Below are positions 8,940 to 18,061 of a DNA stretch of 64,000 bases, in pieces. Made by a program: the position numbers and the translations under genes. Positions within the stretch are counted from its first letter, which is position 1. Every line of letters begins with the position of its first letter. The notes below the pieces were generated by a model, which did not search any database, was not told the DNA's origin, and saw nothing but the letters and a program-made list of their open reading frames with translations. The DNA is from Natronogracilivirga saccharolytica (GTDB taxonomy: Bacteria; Bacteroidota; Rhodothermia; Balneolales; Natronogracilivirgulaceae), in the NCBI RefSeq assembly GCF_017921895.1, contig NZ_JAFIDN010000001.1:248001-312000 (forward strand). Reading direction: 5' to 3'.

Positions 8940-9434
8940 TCACGGCTCGATCAGCACAGCGGCAAAATCATCGATTTTCCGGTCATACTCCTCCTGGAGC
9001 AGCGGGGATGAGATGATAAAATCAGCTGATGAGCGGTTACAGGCTACCGGAATATTGTAGACAACGGCCAGGCGCAGCAGAGCCTTGACATCGACATCAT
9101 GAGGCTGCGCAGACATCGGATCCCAGAAAAAAATCATGACATCGATATCACCGTCGGATATTTTGGAACCGACCTGCTGATCGCCTCCAAGCGGGCCGCT
9201 TTTGAAACGGTGAACATCCAGTCCAAGCTCCCTGGAGATAATCCCTCCTGTTGTACCTGTACCGAAAAGCTCGTGGTCACCGAGCAGTTTTTTATTCCAG
9301 CGAGCCCACTCAAGCAGCTGCTCTTTTCTGTTGTCATGAGCGATCAACACAATCCGCTTGCGTTTTTTCATGGGGATATTGCGCTGATAGTATGGCTCCT
9401 TGCCGGGCCGGCGGGTTTCGGTGTTGCTGTCCAT
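8940..9434 (-). CDS. mgsA: Methylglyoxal synthase
   Basis: Converts dihydroxyacetone phosphate to methylglyoxal and phosphate, a bypass that relieves sugar-phosphate stress. The 164 residues include the phosphate-binding GTGTTG (about 58-63), GGDQQVG with the catalytic Asp at about 85, and FFWDP with a second conserved Asp at about 105, then 'HDVDVKALLRLAVVYNIPVACN'. The core is the normal 145 or so residues. The first 21 residues (to the Met of MKKRKRIV) look like an unneeded extension, so translation may start at that internal ATG at 9371. It converges with the iron ATPase gene, and the MCP gene lies upstream on the same strand. Confidence 0.95.
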   Translation of the reverse strand: MDSNTETRRPGKEPYYQRNIPMKKRKRIVLIAHDNRKEQLLEWARWNKKLLGDHELFGTGTTGGIISRELGLDVHRFKSGPLGGDQQVGSKISDGDIDVMIFFWDPMSAQPHDVDVKALLRLAVVYNIPVACNRSSADFIISSPLLQEEYDRKIDDFAAVLIEP

Positions 9435-9519
9435 GTGACAGACTCCTTATTGGGGTGAAATTTTCAGTTCCAACGACATTGAAATATACCCCTGCAGGAA
9501 ACCGATAACCAGCTAATTA

Positions 9520-11307
9520 TCAAAAATCTGACAGATCGTCGTCATCCAGAGGGATAATTTCCCGGGCACTTTTTTTATTTCCGTTGCCCGCGGACGCTGC
9601 AGTGGCTGTATGCCGCTCAGTTTGATTCTGCTTGTTGCTGAAACGCTGTTTGGCAGTGTAACCACCGTTGCCGGCTGACGTTGTGTTTTTTCCCTTATTT
9701 CCTGAGGAAGCTGCAGATCTGTTACTGCTGCCGGATGCATTTGCTGAATTCGAATTCCGGTAATTTGCAGGTGCATGCAGCCTTGCGGAATGCTGCGCTC
9801 TTTGGCGGCCATTGCCTGTGCTGCCATCATTGCTGCCGGCCAAAGCAACAAGTTCCCCAACCATGCGCCTGAGCTCTTCTGCCTGAGAAGAAAGTTCTTC
9901 AGCGGCACTTGCCGTCTCTTCTGAGCCCGATGCATTGCGCTGTACTACCTTATCCATTTCAGACATGACCGAGTTCAATTCTGTGATGCCCGTAGCCTGC
10001 TCTTTGGTCGCTGATGTAATCTCAACCACCAGCGTGCTCACATCAGAGACACTTTGCTTGATTTTTTCAAGACCTTCAGCAACATCACGGGCTGCATTGT
10101 CACCGCTTTGAGCATTTGCCTGTGAACGTTCTATCAGTTCTGAGGTGTTTCTTGCGGCTTCGGCACTGCGCTGTGCCAGTGTCCGGACTTCTTCAGCTAC
10201 AACGGCAAACCCTTTTCCTGCCTCACCGGCCCTTGCAGCTTCCACGGCAGCATTCAGTGCCAGCAAATTTGTCTGAAAAGCGATGTCATCAATTGTTTTG
10301 ATAATCTTTGAGGTTTCATCAGAGGAGGTTTTAATCTGCCCCATAGCCTCATACATTCGCTCCATAGCACCAACGCCTTCGTCAATGACCGGAAGGGTAT
10401 TCTTCATTGCCCTCTCGGCTTCATCTGCATTATTGGCCGTTTGCTTTGTCTGTGCGGACATTTCTTCGAGCGAAGAGGTCGTCTGCTGCAAGCCTGCAGC
10501 CTGTTCACTTGCGCTTTCGGACTGCTCCTGACTGGCTCCGGACAACTGGGTTGATGAAGCATTGATTTGTTCTGCACCGCTGTTGAGCCCGGTAATTATG
10601 TTATTGAGTGCCCGGATAAGTGAGTTGCTGAACAACCAGGCTATGGCAATACCGACGAGCAGGACAATCAGCATCACCATTCCGGCTGTTGCGACAAGAG
10701 AGTAGCGGGCATCCGAGGTGATCGTGTTTACGTCCGACATGGGAATACCGACAAAATAGATCCCGACAACCCGGCCTGAGCCATCCGTCATCGGTTCATA
10801 AGCGGTGAGGTACGGGCGATCCAGAATATCCGCTTCTCCTACATACAGCTCTCCCTGCATCACCGGATCATAAGCTTCGCTGTCAACACCCAAAAAAGTA
10901 CCGACGGCACGGTTTCCCGAGTTGTCCTGAATACTGGTCGCAATTCTCCGGAAGTCATCCCCGTCTCTTTGAAAAATGGTAGCTTCCACCCCGAGATCCC
11001 GGGCAATCCGGTCAATGGCATCATTTCTGCCTTCAACGGGGGCTCCTTCGCTGTCAACCAGCCGGTTATCTGATAACTCCACTTCACCAAAATAGTTCCC
11101 GGCATAGACCTGAACAGACTCCACATCACCGTCCAGTTTCATGTTCAGTGTATAATCAGCCAGTTCTCTGAAACTGTTCCCTGCCGTAAATACATTGGCT
11201 GTCGTCAACAGCAACCCGGTTACTACAAGAATTGCGGATATTGTTGTCAAAAGACGGGTCTTCAATGTCCATTTTTTCCAGAATGCGGTTTTGTTATCCG
11301 TACTCAT
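9520..11307 (-). CDS. Methyl-accepting chemotaxis protein with extracytoplasmic Cache-type sensor
   Basis: Transmembrane chemoreceptor of 595 residues. A first membrane helix at about 15-40 is followed by a periplasmic sensor of about 150 residues. Its features ('[20 protein letters not shown]', '[22 protein letters not shown]', '[11 protein letters not shown]') match the single-Cache family. A second helix follows at about 205-230, then the cytoplasmic coiled coil with the invariant hairpin ([20 protein letters not shown], then [22 protein letters not shown]). The last 90 or so residues are Ser/Asn/Gln/Lys-rich with no NWETF-type tether. The ATG at 11307 has an AAGGA sequence at proper spacing and is preferred over in-frame codons up to 11325. 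No che genes are in the window, so its signalling partners are encoded elsewhere. Confidence 0.93.
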   Translation of the reverse strand: MSTDNKTAFWKKWTLKTRLLTTISAILVVTGLLLTTANVFTAGNSFRELADYTLNMKLDGDVESVQVYAGNYFGEVELSDNRLVDSEGAPVEGRNDAIDRIARDLGVEATIFQRDGDDFRRIATSIQDNSGNRAVGTFLGVDSEAYDPVMQGELYVGEADILDRPYLTAYEPMTDGSGRVVGIYFVGIPMSDVNTITSDARYSLVATAGMVMLIVLLVGIAIAWLFSNSLIRALNNIITGLNSGAEQINASSTQLSGASQEQSESASEQAAGLQQTTSSLEEMSAQTKQTANNADEAERAMKNTLPVIDEGVGAMERMYEAMGQIKTSSDETSKIIKTIDDIAFQTNLLALNAAVEAARAGEAGKGFAVVAEEVRTLAQRSAEAARNTSELIERSQANAQSGDNAARDVAEGLEKIKQSVSDVSTLVVEITSATKEQATGITELNSVMSEMDKVVQRNASGSEETASAAEELSSQAEELRRMVGELVALAGSNDGSTGNGRQRAQHSARLHAPANYRNSNSANASGSSNRSAASSGNKGKNTTSAGNGGYTAKQRFSNKQNQTERHTATAASAGNGNKKSAREIIPLDDDDLSDF

Positions 11308-11623
11308 AAATACCATCCTTTTCATAAGTTAAATAATAGCAGAGGCATAAAAGGCATAAGTACCGGGATTATTATTACTATTCCATCGCTGGTGAATAAA
11401 TCCCGTTTATGCTCCAATCCATATTTTGCAGACCTGTGATCAAGACCTGAGTTCCGTTCCGGGAAAAGCAGGTATGCCTGATTATCGTCCTGCTGAACGC
11501 AATACTTAAGCCGGCACTATCCTTTCCGTTTGTGTTTTCAGTATTTATATTGAACAAGTCATTGTGTGCCAATATGTATTATTTATTTCAGCACAAACTG
11601 ATCACATCCAGATTACTATTGCC
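11308..11623. other. Divergent intergenic region between MCP and SagB-like genes
   Basis: About 315 bases separating two divergently transcribed genes, so both promoters should lie here. A short direct repeat (GGCATAA twice within 20 bases, near 11343-11358) lies just upstream of the MCP start. I find no convincing -7/-33 pair, RNA gene or terminator. Confidence 0.4.
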
Positions 11624-12301
11624 ATGTTACCAGTTATCAGCATAATTACATTGATGATCATCAGTAACTGTTTCGGCCCTGAAAACAATACAAATGACAA
11701 TATGGAGACCATTTCACTACCGGAACCTTCTCTTGAGGGAGATATTTCCCTGGAAAAAACTCTGAAAGACCGGCGGTCCGTCCGGTCGTACTCGGACAAA
11801 ACCATATCAGCCGGGATAATCAGTCAGCTGGCCTGGGCTGCCCAGGGTATCAGCGACCGGGTAAATAACTTCCGCACCGCTCCTTCAGCCGGAGCTACTT
11901 ATCCGATCGAACTTTACTTTGTCGTTTCTGACGGACATGAACCGGGTGAAGGCGTGTACCGGTATGACCCCGGAGATCACGCGCTGGACCGGGTTCACAG
12001 CCAGGATATGCGCCGGGATATCTACCAAATGTCACTTCAGCAGGAGCCCATCATTGATGCGCCGGTTGTTTTGGTGATAACGGGTGTTCTGGAGAGGACG
12101 GCGCAAAGGTACGGTGAGCGGGCGGAACGGTTCATGTATATGGAGGCAGGACACGTTTCGCAGAATATTTACCTGCAAAGCACTGCCCTGGAGCTGGGCA
12201 CGGTTGCCATTGGTGCCTTTGACGATGAAGGCATTATGGAGCTGATGGAGCTTGAGGATGGCGAATATCCGCTTTATATCATGCCCGTTGGGCATTATTA
12301 A
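11624..12301 (+). CDS. SagB/ThcOx-type nitroreductase-fold oxidoreductase, putative lipoprotein
   Basis: FMN-dependent nitroreductase-superfamily protein, 225 residues from the ATG at 11624. The pattern 'SLEKTLKDRRSVRSYSDKTISAGIISQLAWAAQGI', 'RTAPSAGATYPIELYFVV', 'GVYRYDPGDHALDRV' and a C-terminal 'PVGH' is that of the SagB/ThcOx family. That family includes the azoline oxidases of peptide maturation and many stand-alone enzymes of unknown substrate. The N-terminus has a short hydrophobic stretch ending in IISNC, a loose lipobox, followed by an acidic spacer, so it is probably exported and anchored. No precursor peptide or cyclodehydratase gene lies nearby, which argues against a thiazole/oxazole-peptide role. 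An upstream GTG at 11564 would add 20 residues that spoil the signal peptide. Confidence 0.85.
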   Translation: MLPVISIITLMIISNCFGPENNTNDNMETISLPEPSLEGDISLEKTLKDRRSVRSYSDKTISAGIISQLAWAAQGISDRVNNFRTAPSAGATYPIELYFVVSDGHEPGEGVYRYDPGDHALDRVHSQDMRRDIYQMSLQQEPIIDAPVVLVITGVLERTAQRYGERAERFMYMEAGHVSQNIYLQSTALELGTVAIGAFDDEGIMELMELEDGEYPLYIMPVGHY

Positions 12302-12317
12302 ACAGGTACTATAATTC

Positions 12318-14333
12318 CTATTTGATCAGTATCATTTGTCGTGTCTGAACCACGTCACCGGCAGTGAATCGGTACAAATACACACCACTGGCCAAATTTT
12401 CAGCATTCCAGGTAATCCGATATTCTCCCGGCACCTGCATTTCGTCAACCAGGCTGCTCACCCGCCGTCCTGTCACATCGTAGATGCCCAGCCGGACATG
12501 TGACTCTTCCGGTATCTCATAAGTGATGATCGTGGAATGATTGAACGGATTGGGATAATTTTGGTACAAATTGAAAGATAGCGGAAGAGGTTCCGATTTT
12601 GGTTCCGATGAAGTTGGTATTCCTGTACTTTCGGATGCGAGTACCGGCCGGCCGGGTTTTTTGAGTCCGGTAAAAAGGTCTTCCGGCGCCTTCCCATCCA
12701 GTCCGGCAGCACGGATTTTGCCCGCATTCGGTTCGTTCCAATAGATCATCCCGTTGGCCACATCAATGGACAGCCCTTCCGGCTGCTCCAGGCCGGTCAG
12801 AAAATCCTCTGTTTGTGACCCATCGAGATTCGCACGTCGAATTCTGTCATTATCTGTTTCCGTCCAATAAAGATGGCCGGAGGCAAGATCAATGGCCACC
12901 CCTTTTACCGGTGAGTCAAGGTTTTCTTCTGAAACCAGAATTTCGGTCGATTCACCGGAAAAATCCGTTGCATCTGATCTGAGCAGGGCATAATTATTGC
13001 CTGCACTACCCGCCCAATACATCATTTGGCCATGAGGATCATAAGCAAACTCCCTGGTCAGATACGGCAGGTTGTCCAGAGTATCCGGTTTGGATTCCGT
13101 ATCGGATACATTCATCCGAATATTATTTCCACCGGAAACCCAATACAGAAAGCCATCATCTCTGTTAAAAAGGGTTGTATTTATACTCGGCGGCAACTGG
13201 TATGGTCCCTCTGCAATCATTTGCACTTCGGATCCGTCAAGCCCGGCTTTCATGATATAATCGGAGAATGTGCTCCAGTACAAATATCTCCCATCCGGGT
13301 CTATCGCCAGGTTGGTTGGTGTTCCGAATCCATAAAACAGTGTCTCCATATTCAGACCTGTCGGATTAACGCTCTTGAATCTGCCTGCATTCACATCATC
13401 TGCGATCCAGTACAAGCGGTTATCCGTTGCATTATAACGCAATTCCCCATTTCCAACCCTGGAAACAGATAACAACGTATCGGTCATGCTTCCGTCATAA
13501 TTTGCCCGATAGACATTCCGTGTCCGGCGAGTCCAGTATATCTTTTCTTCTCCGGGATTCACGCTCAAAAAACGCGGCAGTTGCGGCACTTTCAGGATTA
13601 TCCCGGCATTGCTGCCGTCAAGGGCGGACCGATAGATTCCGACTTTCTCATCAGATTCCGAATGCTCCATCCAAAACAGAGCATCATTGGCAGGATCAAT
13701 TTCGATATCCCGGAGTGAAACCGGTATGGGATTGATGCCGGTTACAATATCCTGCGGGTCACTGCCATCCAGGTTGGCACGCCGGATTTTGCCCATATTT
13801 CTTTCAGCCCAATACAGTTGGTTATTTACGTTATCCAGCCGGAATGAAGTAATAGTGGAACCGGATGCCAGGACTTCGATATTCCCTCCCACCAGACCGG
13901 TCCTGCGAATGACGTAAGACGCAGAATCGCCCGGAACGTTTTCAATCCAGTAGATCATTTCATTGCCGGCATCCACCTGGATTTTAGTCACACTTCCCTC
14001 TGTAACTACAATTTGCACCCCATCCTCGTTTTGCGGGTCGCCTTTCCAGATCCCGTTCGGCATGATGTCATCACGGATGGCGACGTGTTGTCCGTTTGCC
14101 CAGTAAATATCCCCGTCAACCATTTCAATTGTCCGGGGATATCGGGGCACGACTCTTCCCAGAGTATCGATTTCTCCTGATTCTAAAGAACCGCCAAACA
14201 CGTGAAATTCCTCCCGGTCAAACCAGTAGACATCATGCGACCGGTCTGGCATTGCGACTGCAAAGCCGGGGGCGGTGAAGAGCAGCAGCACCACTGAAAA
14301 CAATTTGGAGTTAATTATTGATTGCTCTTTCAT
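12318..14333 (-). CDS. Secreted YWTD beta-propeller protein with T9SS sorting domain
   Basis: Exported protein of 671 residues. A signal peptide (hydrophobic SVVLLLFTAPGFAVA) is followed by many LDL-receptor class B-like (YWTD) repeats, visible as recurring 'LYW...', 'IYW...' plus 'I.RANLDGS...' units about 40-45 residues apart through residues 30-560. This suggests one or two six-bladed propellers. A Ser/Pro-rich linker leads to the C-terminal T9SS type A sorting domain (NLYQNYPNPFN..., ending with 'SGVYLYRFTAGDVVQTRQMILIK'). It is expected to pass the outer membrane by the type IX system and stay on the surface or be released. The ATG at 14333 was chosen because it begins the signal peptide. 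Last of three tandem T9SS genes, 47 bases after the previous one. Ligand unknown. Confidence 0.88.
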   Translation of the reverse strand: MKEQSIINSKLFSVVLLLFTAPGFAVAMPDRSHDVYWFDREEFHVFGGSLESGEIDTLGRVVPRYPRTIEMVDGDIYWANGQHVAIRDDIMPNGIWKGDPQNEDGVQIVVTEGSVTKIQVDAGNEMIYWIENVPGDSASYVIRRTGLVGGNIEVLASGSTITSFRLDNVNNQLYWAERNMGKIRRANLDGSDPQDIVTGINPIPVSLRDIEIDPANDALFWMEHSESDEKVGIYRSALDGSNAGIILKVPQLPRFLSVNPGEEKIYWTRRTRNVYRANYDGSMTDTLLSVSRVGNGELRYNATDNRLYWIADDVNAGRFKSVNPTGLNMETLFYGFGTPTNLAIDPDGRYLYWSTFSDYIMKAGLDGSEVQMIAEGPYQLPPSINTTLFNRDDGFLYWVSGGNNIRMNVSDTESKPDTLDNLPYLTREFAYDPHGQMMYWAGSAGNNYALLRSDATDFSGESTEILVSEENLDSPVKGVAIDLASGHLYWTETDNDRIRRANLDGSQTEDFLTGLEQPEGLSIDVANGMIYWNEPNAGKIRAAGLDGKAPEDLFTGLKKPGRPVLASESTGIPTSSEPKSEPLPLSFNLYQNYPNPFNHSTIITYEIPEESHVRLGIYDVTGRRVSSLVDEMQVPGEYRITWNAENLASGVYLYRFTAGDVVQTRQMILIK

Positions 14334-14380
14334 GAATAGCTGCAAATTTGATTTGCATAAATTAATTATAAAATATTTCC

Positions 14381-16210
14381 TTATTTGAGCAGCATCATAG
14401 AACGAGTTTGCACAAAATCGCCGGCCCGTAGCTTGTATATGTACACGCCGCTGGCCGCATGCGTACCGTCCCATGCAGCTTCATGTACACCGGCAGGCAT
14501 TATTCCGTCGACCAAAATGGCCACGCGCCGACCCAGCAAGTCCAAAACCTCCAGGCGAACCTCACTATTTACCGGAAGCTCATACTGTATTACCGTCACC
14601 GGATTGAACGGATTGGGATAATTCTGATGAAGGCGAATCTGATCTGACAGCTCTCGGCCCGGTTCTTCAGTAAGCGTTGACACTTTTCCGATTCCCGTCA
14701 GCAGCAGTTGCATTGGGTCTTCTTCATTGGCTGCGTTATGGTTGATTTCCAAAGTTGCAATGAATGTATCTGCCCGTTCCGGTTTAAATTCCAAATCTAA
14801 GCCATGACTTTCATCGGGGGCAAGCTCATAACTTCCCTCACCTCCGGTCAGGGAAAAAGAGCCGGTATCACCGCTCAGAGTGCCAACCGCACCGTTCATG
14901 GTTATATTACCTCTGTTGCGTAAGGTGAATTGCCTGGACTCCACCTCGCCGAGCTTTACTTCACCGAAATCGAAATCCTCCGGTCTGACCGATAGAATGG
15001 CCACCTCGGGAGCCTGCACCGAATCTGCAGGTGCCTGCCATCGAAGTTTCGGGTAACCTTCGGTCAGTTGCCAGGTCTCATCAAAATCAAATTCATACAT
15101 GTAGACAAAAGCATTCTGGCCGGTCATCTGTCCGGCGGAAAGGCCCCACATTTCATCGACCGGCGGACCGGTTACCAAAACTTCCGGATCGTTGTCACGC
15201 CACAACTGTTCAGAACTGCCGCCCGTCTCCTCTTGTCGCTTCGCATTCGGTGGAATTCGCCAATAGCTGCGGTAAATACGTCCGGGATTATAGCCTGCAA
15301 TTCCACCCGTTTCGTCATTTGATTCGGCGGAAACCAGCCCGATAGCATAGGACTCTGTAATAATGCTCTGTTCAGCCGGATCAGGTGATCCTGTGTTTCC
15401 GCCCACCAACCTGCCCACCGCGCTACTGCCGCTCACATCCCCGGTTGCATAGGCTTGCCGCACATGTCTCCCGTTCATGCCAACCAGGCCTCCTGTAAAT
15501 CGGCTACCGGTGACATTACCGCTGGCAAAAGAAAATTCCACCACTCCGTAACTATAGCCGACCAATCCACCGATTCGGTTGTTTTTTCCGGTTACTTCTA
15601 CATCGGCATAAGAAAAGCGAATGGTTCCCTCATTATGGCCGATCAGTCCGCCAAGCAATTGGTTACCTGAAACCTTGCCGGAAACGGAAACTCCGTTTAC
15701 CGATCCGAAATTCGATCCAGCAAGTGCACCGACACCTTCTTCGCCTCTGATATCCACCTGTTCCAGGTGTAGTTGCTCAATAGTTGCATTTATGATACCA
15801 TCAAATAATCCCAGCCAGGACTCATCGGGCCGGTTGATAGTCAGATTTGAAATCAAGTGGCCTTGTCCGTTATAGGAACCGGTAAAACTGTCTCCCTGCT
15901 TTCCGATAGGCTCAAAACCCTTCCCGCCGTTCCAGCCGGCGGTTGCCGAGGCGTCGATGTCGGCGATTTGCACAAAATGGCTGTCTGGATAGGTCCCCAC
16001 GGCCTGAAGCTGCTCAAGGGTTTCCACCTGCCAGGGATCGGTTTCGCTACCCGATCCTCCGGCAAACTGACCCGTCAGTTTTGAGGGCAGACACATAAGC
16101 ACAACCAGCACCGGTAAAACGACCGGAGACTTCAACGCTCGCCGTATTCTTGTTTCACTAAATCGAAGTTTAATTAAAACAAAGAGGATGGTAAAGTCTA
16201 TTAATTTCAT
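14381..16210 (-). CDS. Secreted GLUG-repeat / ASH-domain protein with T9SS sorting domain
   Basis: Exported protein of 609 residues. After 'GSETDPWQVETLEQLQAVG', residues about 60-300 carry GLUG-type repeats ('GGLIGHNEGTI', 'GGLVGYSYGVV', 'GGLVGMNGRHV'), a right-handed beta-helix-like architecture often seen in adhesins. An ASPM-SPD2-Hydin-like domain follows at about 410-510 ('FDFGEVKLGEVESRQFTLRNRGN...'). The T9SS type A sorting domain (LHQNYPNPFNPVTVIQYEL to the end) is last. The N-terminus is odd: a first hydrophobic stretch (FTILFVLI), then a basic segment (RFSETRIRRALK), then the apparent real signal peptide (SPVVLPVLVVLMCLPSKLTGQ). The first 15 or so codons and the leader resemble those of the next gene upstream, as if grafted on. 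Confidence 0.85.
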   Translation of the reverse strand: MKLIDFTILFVLIKLRFSETRIRRALKSPVVLPVLVVLMCLPSKLTGQFAGGSGSETDPWQVETLEQLQAVGTYPDSHFVQIADIDASATAGWNGGKGFEPIGKQGDSFTGSYNGQGHLISNLTINRPDESWLGLFDGIINATIEQLHLEQVDIRGEEGVGALAGSNFGSVNGVSVSGKVSGNQLLGGLIGHNEGTIRFSYADVEVTGKNNRIGGLVGYSYGVVEFSFASGNVTGSRFTGGLVGMNGRHVRQAYATGDVSGSSAVGRLVGGNTGSPDPAEQSIITESYAIGLVSAESNDETGGIAGYNPGRIYRSYWRIPPNAKRQEETGGSSEQLWRDNDPEVLVTGPPVDEMWGLSAGQMTGQNAFVYMYEFDFDETWQLTEGYPKLRWQAPADSVQAPEVAILSVRPEDFDFGEVKLGEVESRQFTLRNRGNITMNGAVGTLSGDTGSFSLTGGEGSYELAPDESHGLDLEFKPERADTFIATLEINHNAANEEDPMQLLLTGIGKVSTLTEEPGRELSDQIRLHQNYPNPFNPVTVIQYELPVNSEVRLEVLDLLGRRVAILVDGIMPAGVHEAAWDGTHAASGVYIYKLRAGDFVQTRSMMLLK

Positions 16211-16220
16211 GACGGTACAG
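16177..16220 (-). repeat. Leader/start segment shared with the upstream subtilisin gene (copy A)
   Basis: This stretch spans the start codon of the GLUG protein gene. It nearly repeats 17877-17921, the start of the subtilisin gene: CTGTACCGTCATGAAA-TTAA, then ACTTTACCATC with a few indels. Both copies span 5' leader plus the first 10-12 codons. Confidence 0.7.
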
Positions 16221-16246
16221 ATTTCTTTACTGTTAGAAAAATTTCC

Positions 16247-17911
16247 TTATTTCATGAAAAGCATCTTGCGGGTTTCGATATGGCCTCCGGCCTGAATGCG
16301 GTACAGATATACACCACTTGACAAATCACCGGCGTCAAAGGTGACATCATGGTGCCCGGCTGGTTTATGTTCATTTAGCAGCAAAGCCACCTGTCTTCCG
16401 GTCACATCGAAGACCTCCAAACGCACATCTGCAGCCTCCGGAAGACTGAAACCGATCTTCGTTGCAGGATTGAACGGATTGGGGTAGTTCTGATGCAAAC
16501 GAAACCGACCAACTCGTTCTTTTTCTGCATCTTTCTTTTGTGCCGGGTATTCCCGATCACTGACCAAGTCTCCTGCAATTTTAGCACTACTGCCGATCCA
16601 CTCACCCCCAATGTTAACAACACCACTTTCTGCAGAAAGAGATACAGTGCCTTCATCTGATCTTATTGTCAAATTGGTATTTTCTGCCAAATCAATATCA
16701 TGATTAAATTGTAAATCATCTTCCAGTACAAGTTCAACATCCTCCTTATCCTTGCCAAGTACAGCGCCATGGTTTTCAATTGTGTGTATCAATGCCTGAT
16801 ATGCATTCAAGCGCCCGTATCCCATTTCCTCGTGAAATCCGTTCTGATATACTACGTTGCCTACTTCATCAGCCGATTCTTTTAAGATTTCCTTTACCTG
16901 CAATGGTGTAAGTTGATTATTAATGGACAGGATTAAACCAATTACACCGGAAACATGTGGAGCCGCCATGGATGTGGAACAGGAGGTTCCGGCTAATCGA
17001 TACGGCCCTGGTAAAGACTCACTTTCGGCATAAACTAAATCCGTAGTAGGAATCAATCTTCCCGGGGCTACAATTGTTAACTCCGGGCCATAATTGCTTC
17101 CTGACTCCGGTCCTACAACACATCTGTTGTCGTTGTCAACTGTGGCTCCAACTGCAATGACATTATCAAAATCACCTGCATATCGGGCAGGATAATAAAC
17201 TTGGGGTTGATTATTATTTTGAGAAATTGAAACCAGAATGACTTCCTCTGACTCTAAATATTGTACCCCTTGCAACAAGGTTTCTTGACCGGGGTCAGAA
17301 AACCAACCAGCACTATAATTTACTATATACCTTTTATTTGGATTTTCAGAAGCTTTCTGTTTGATGTCAAGTGATGCATTTTTAAAATCTTCTCTTCTTG
17401 TGGGACTTCCACCTAATACTCTGTTATGTAGTGCACTGACCCGGGGTGCTATGCCCGCAATACCTTCTTCGTTATTTTTTTCAGCAAAGATAACCCCACT
17501 GACCCACGTTCCATGCCCACTGGTTCCACCTGGAAAGCCGTCCCTGACATTATCAGGATCTCCGCCCCACATTGAAGTATAGTTTTTACCAAGCATATGT
17601 CTGTTCTCATCATCCATTTCTGGATGATGCAATTCCATGGGGCTGGTAGTAGTATCCAGGTCTATCCCCCGATCAAACATCGAGATAACGATATCAGAAC
17701 TGCCTTCAGTTATCTTCCAGGCACGTAAAATATTTATATCTGCTCCGGCAACTGCGGAATCACCGGCCCCATCGTTGTATAAATTCCATTGTTCATCAAA
17801 AAATGGATCATTTGGAATATTTTGTGGAGATTGAGCTTTAAGTTGACTGCTCTCCCATATTCCGAAACTAATCGTTAAGACAAGGATGATGGTAAAGTAT
17901 TTAATTTTCAT
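16247..17911 (-). CDS. Subtilisin-like S8 serine protease with T9SS sorting domain
   Basis: Secreted peptidase of 554 residues. A signal peptide (MKIKYFTIILVLTISFGIW...) is followed by the S8 catalytic domain with Asp80 in 'ISMFDRGID', His133 in 'SGHGTWVSGVI' and Ser314 in 'STSMAAPHVSG', so the triad is intact. The stretch just before the nucleophile is slightly expanded (GTSCSTSM). There is no obvious I9 propeptide. After about residue 380 a short beta-rich spacer leads to the T9SS type A domain (LHQNYPNPFNPATKIGFSL to the last residues). First of three tandem T9SS genes on this strand. The GLUG protein gene starts 36 bases after its stop. A possible TAATTTTG -7 element lies about 41 bases upstream of the ATG. 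Confidence 0.95.
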   Translation of the reverse strand: MKIKYFTIILVLTISFGIWESSQLKAQSPQNIPNDPFFDEQWNLYNDGAGDSAVAGADINILRAWKITEGSSDIVISMFDRGIDLDTTTSPMELHHPEMDDENRHMLGKNYTSMWGGDPDNVRDGFPGGTSGHGTWVSGVIFAEKNNEEGIAGIAPRVSALHNRVLGGSPTRREDFKNASLDIKQKASENPNKRYIVNYSAGWFSDPGQETLLQGVQYLESEEVILVSISQNNNQPQVYYPARYAGDFDNVIAVGATVDNDNRCVVGPESGSNYGPELTIVAPGRLIPTTDLVYAESESLPGPYRLAGTSCSTSMAAPHVSGVIGLILSINNQLTPLQVKEILKESADEVGNVVYQNGFHEEMGYGRLNAYQALIHTIENHGAVLGKDKEDVELVLEDDLQFNHDIDLAENTNLTIRSDEGTVSLSAESGVVNIGGEWIGSSAKIAGDLVSDREYPAQKKDAEKERVGRFRLHQNYPNPFNPATKIGFSLPEAADVRLEVFDVTGRQVALLLNEHKPAGHHDVTFDAGDLSSGVYLYRIQAGGHIETRKMLFMK

Positions 17912-17921
17912 GACGGTACAG
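17877..17921 (-). repeat. Leader/start segment shared with the downstream GLUG gene (copy B)
   Basis: This is the counterpart of 16177-16220: the same CTGTACCGTCATGAAA leader-and-start sequence followed by a similar ACTTTACCATC coding stretch. It is the better integrated copy, because here it encodes an ordinary signal-peptide n-region. Confidence 0.7.
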
Positions 17922-17951
17922 GTTTATATTTCTGATTATGGTATTTGAAGC

Positions 17952-17959
17952 CAAAATTA
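17952..17959 (-). promoter_or_regulatory. Possible Bacteroidota-type -7 element (TAATTTTG)
   Basis: Read on the minus strand this is TAATTTTG, matching the TAnnTTTG consensus, about 41 bases before the subtilisin ATG. No clear -33 TTTG was found at the usual distance, so the call is weak. Confidence 0.3.
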
Positions 17960-18061
17960 CCGGCCTGCTGTTACCATGTCATATTAATAATGACATAATT
18001 ATCACCCTTTGGATATATGATGCATAATATTTTCACATTTTTTACGTACTTAGTAAGATTC

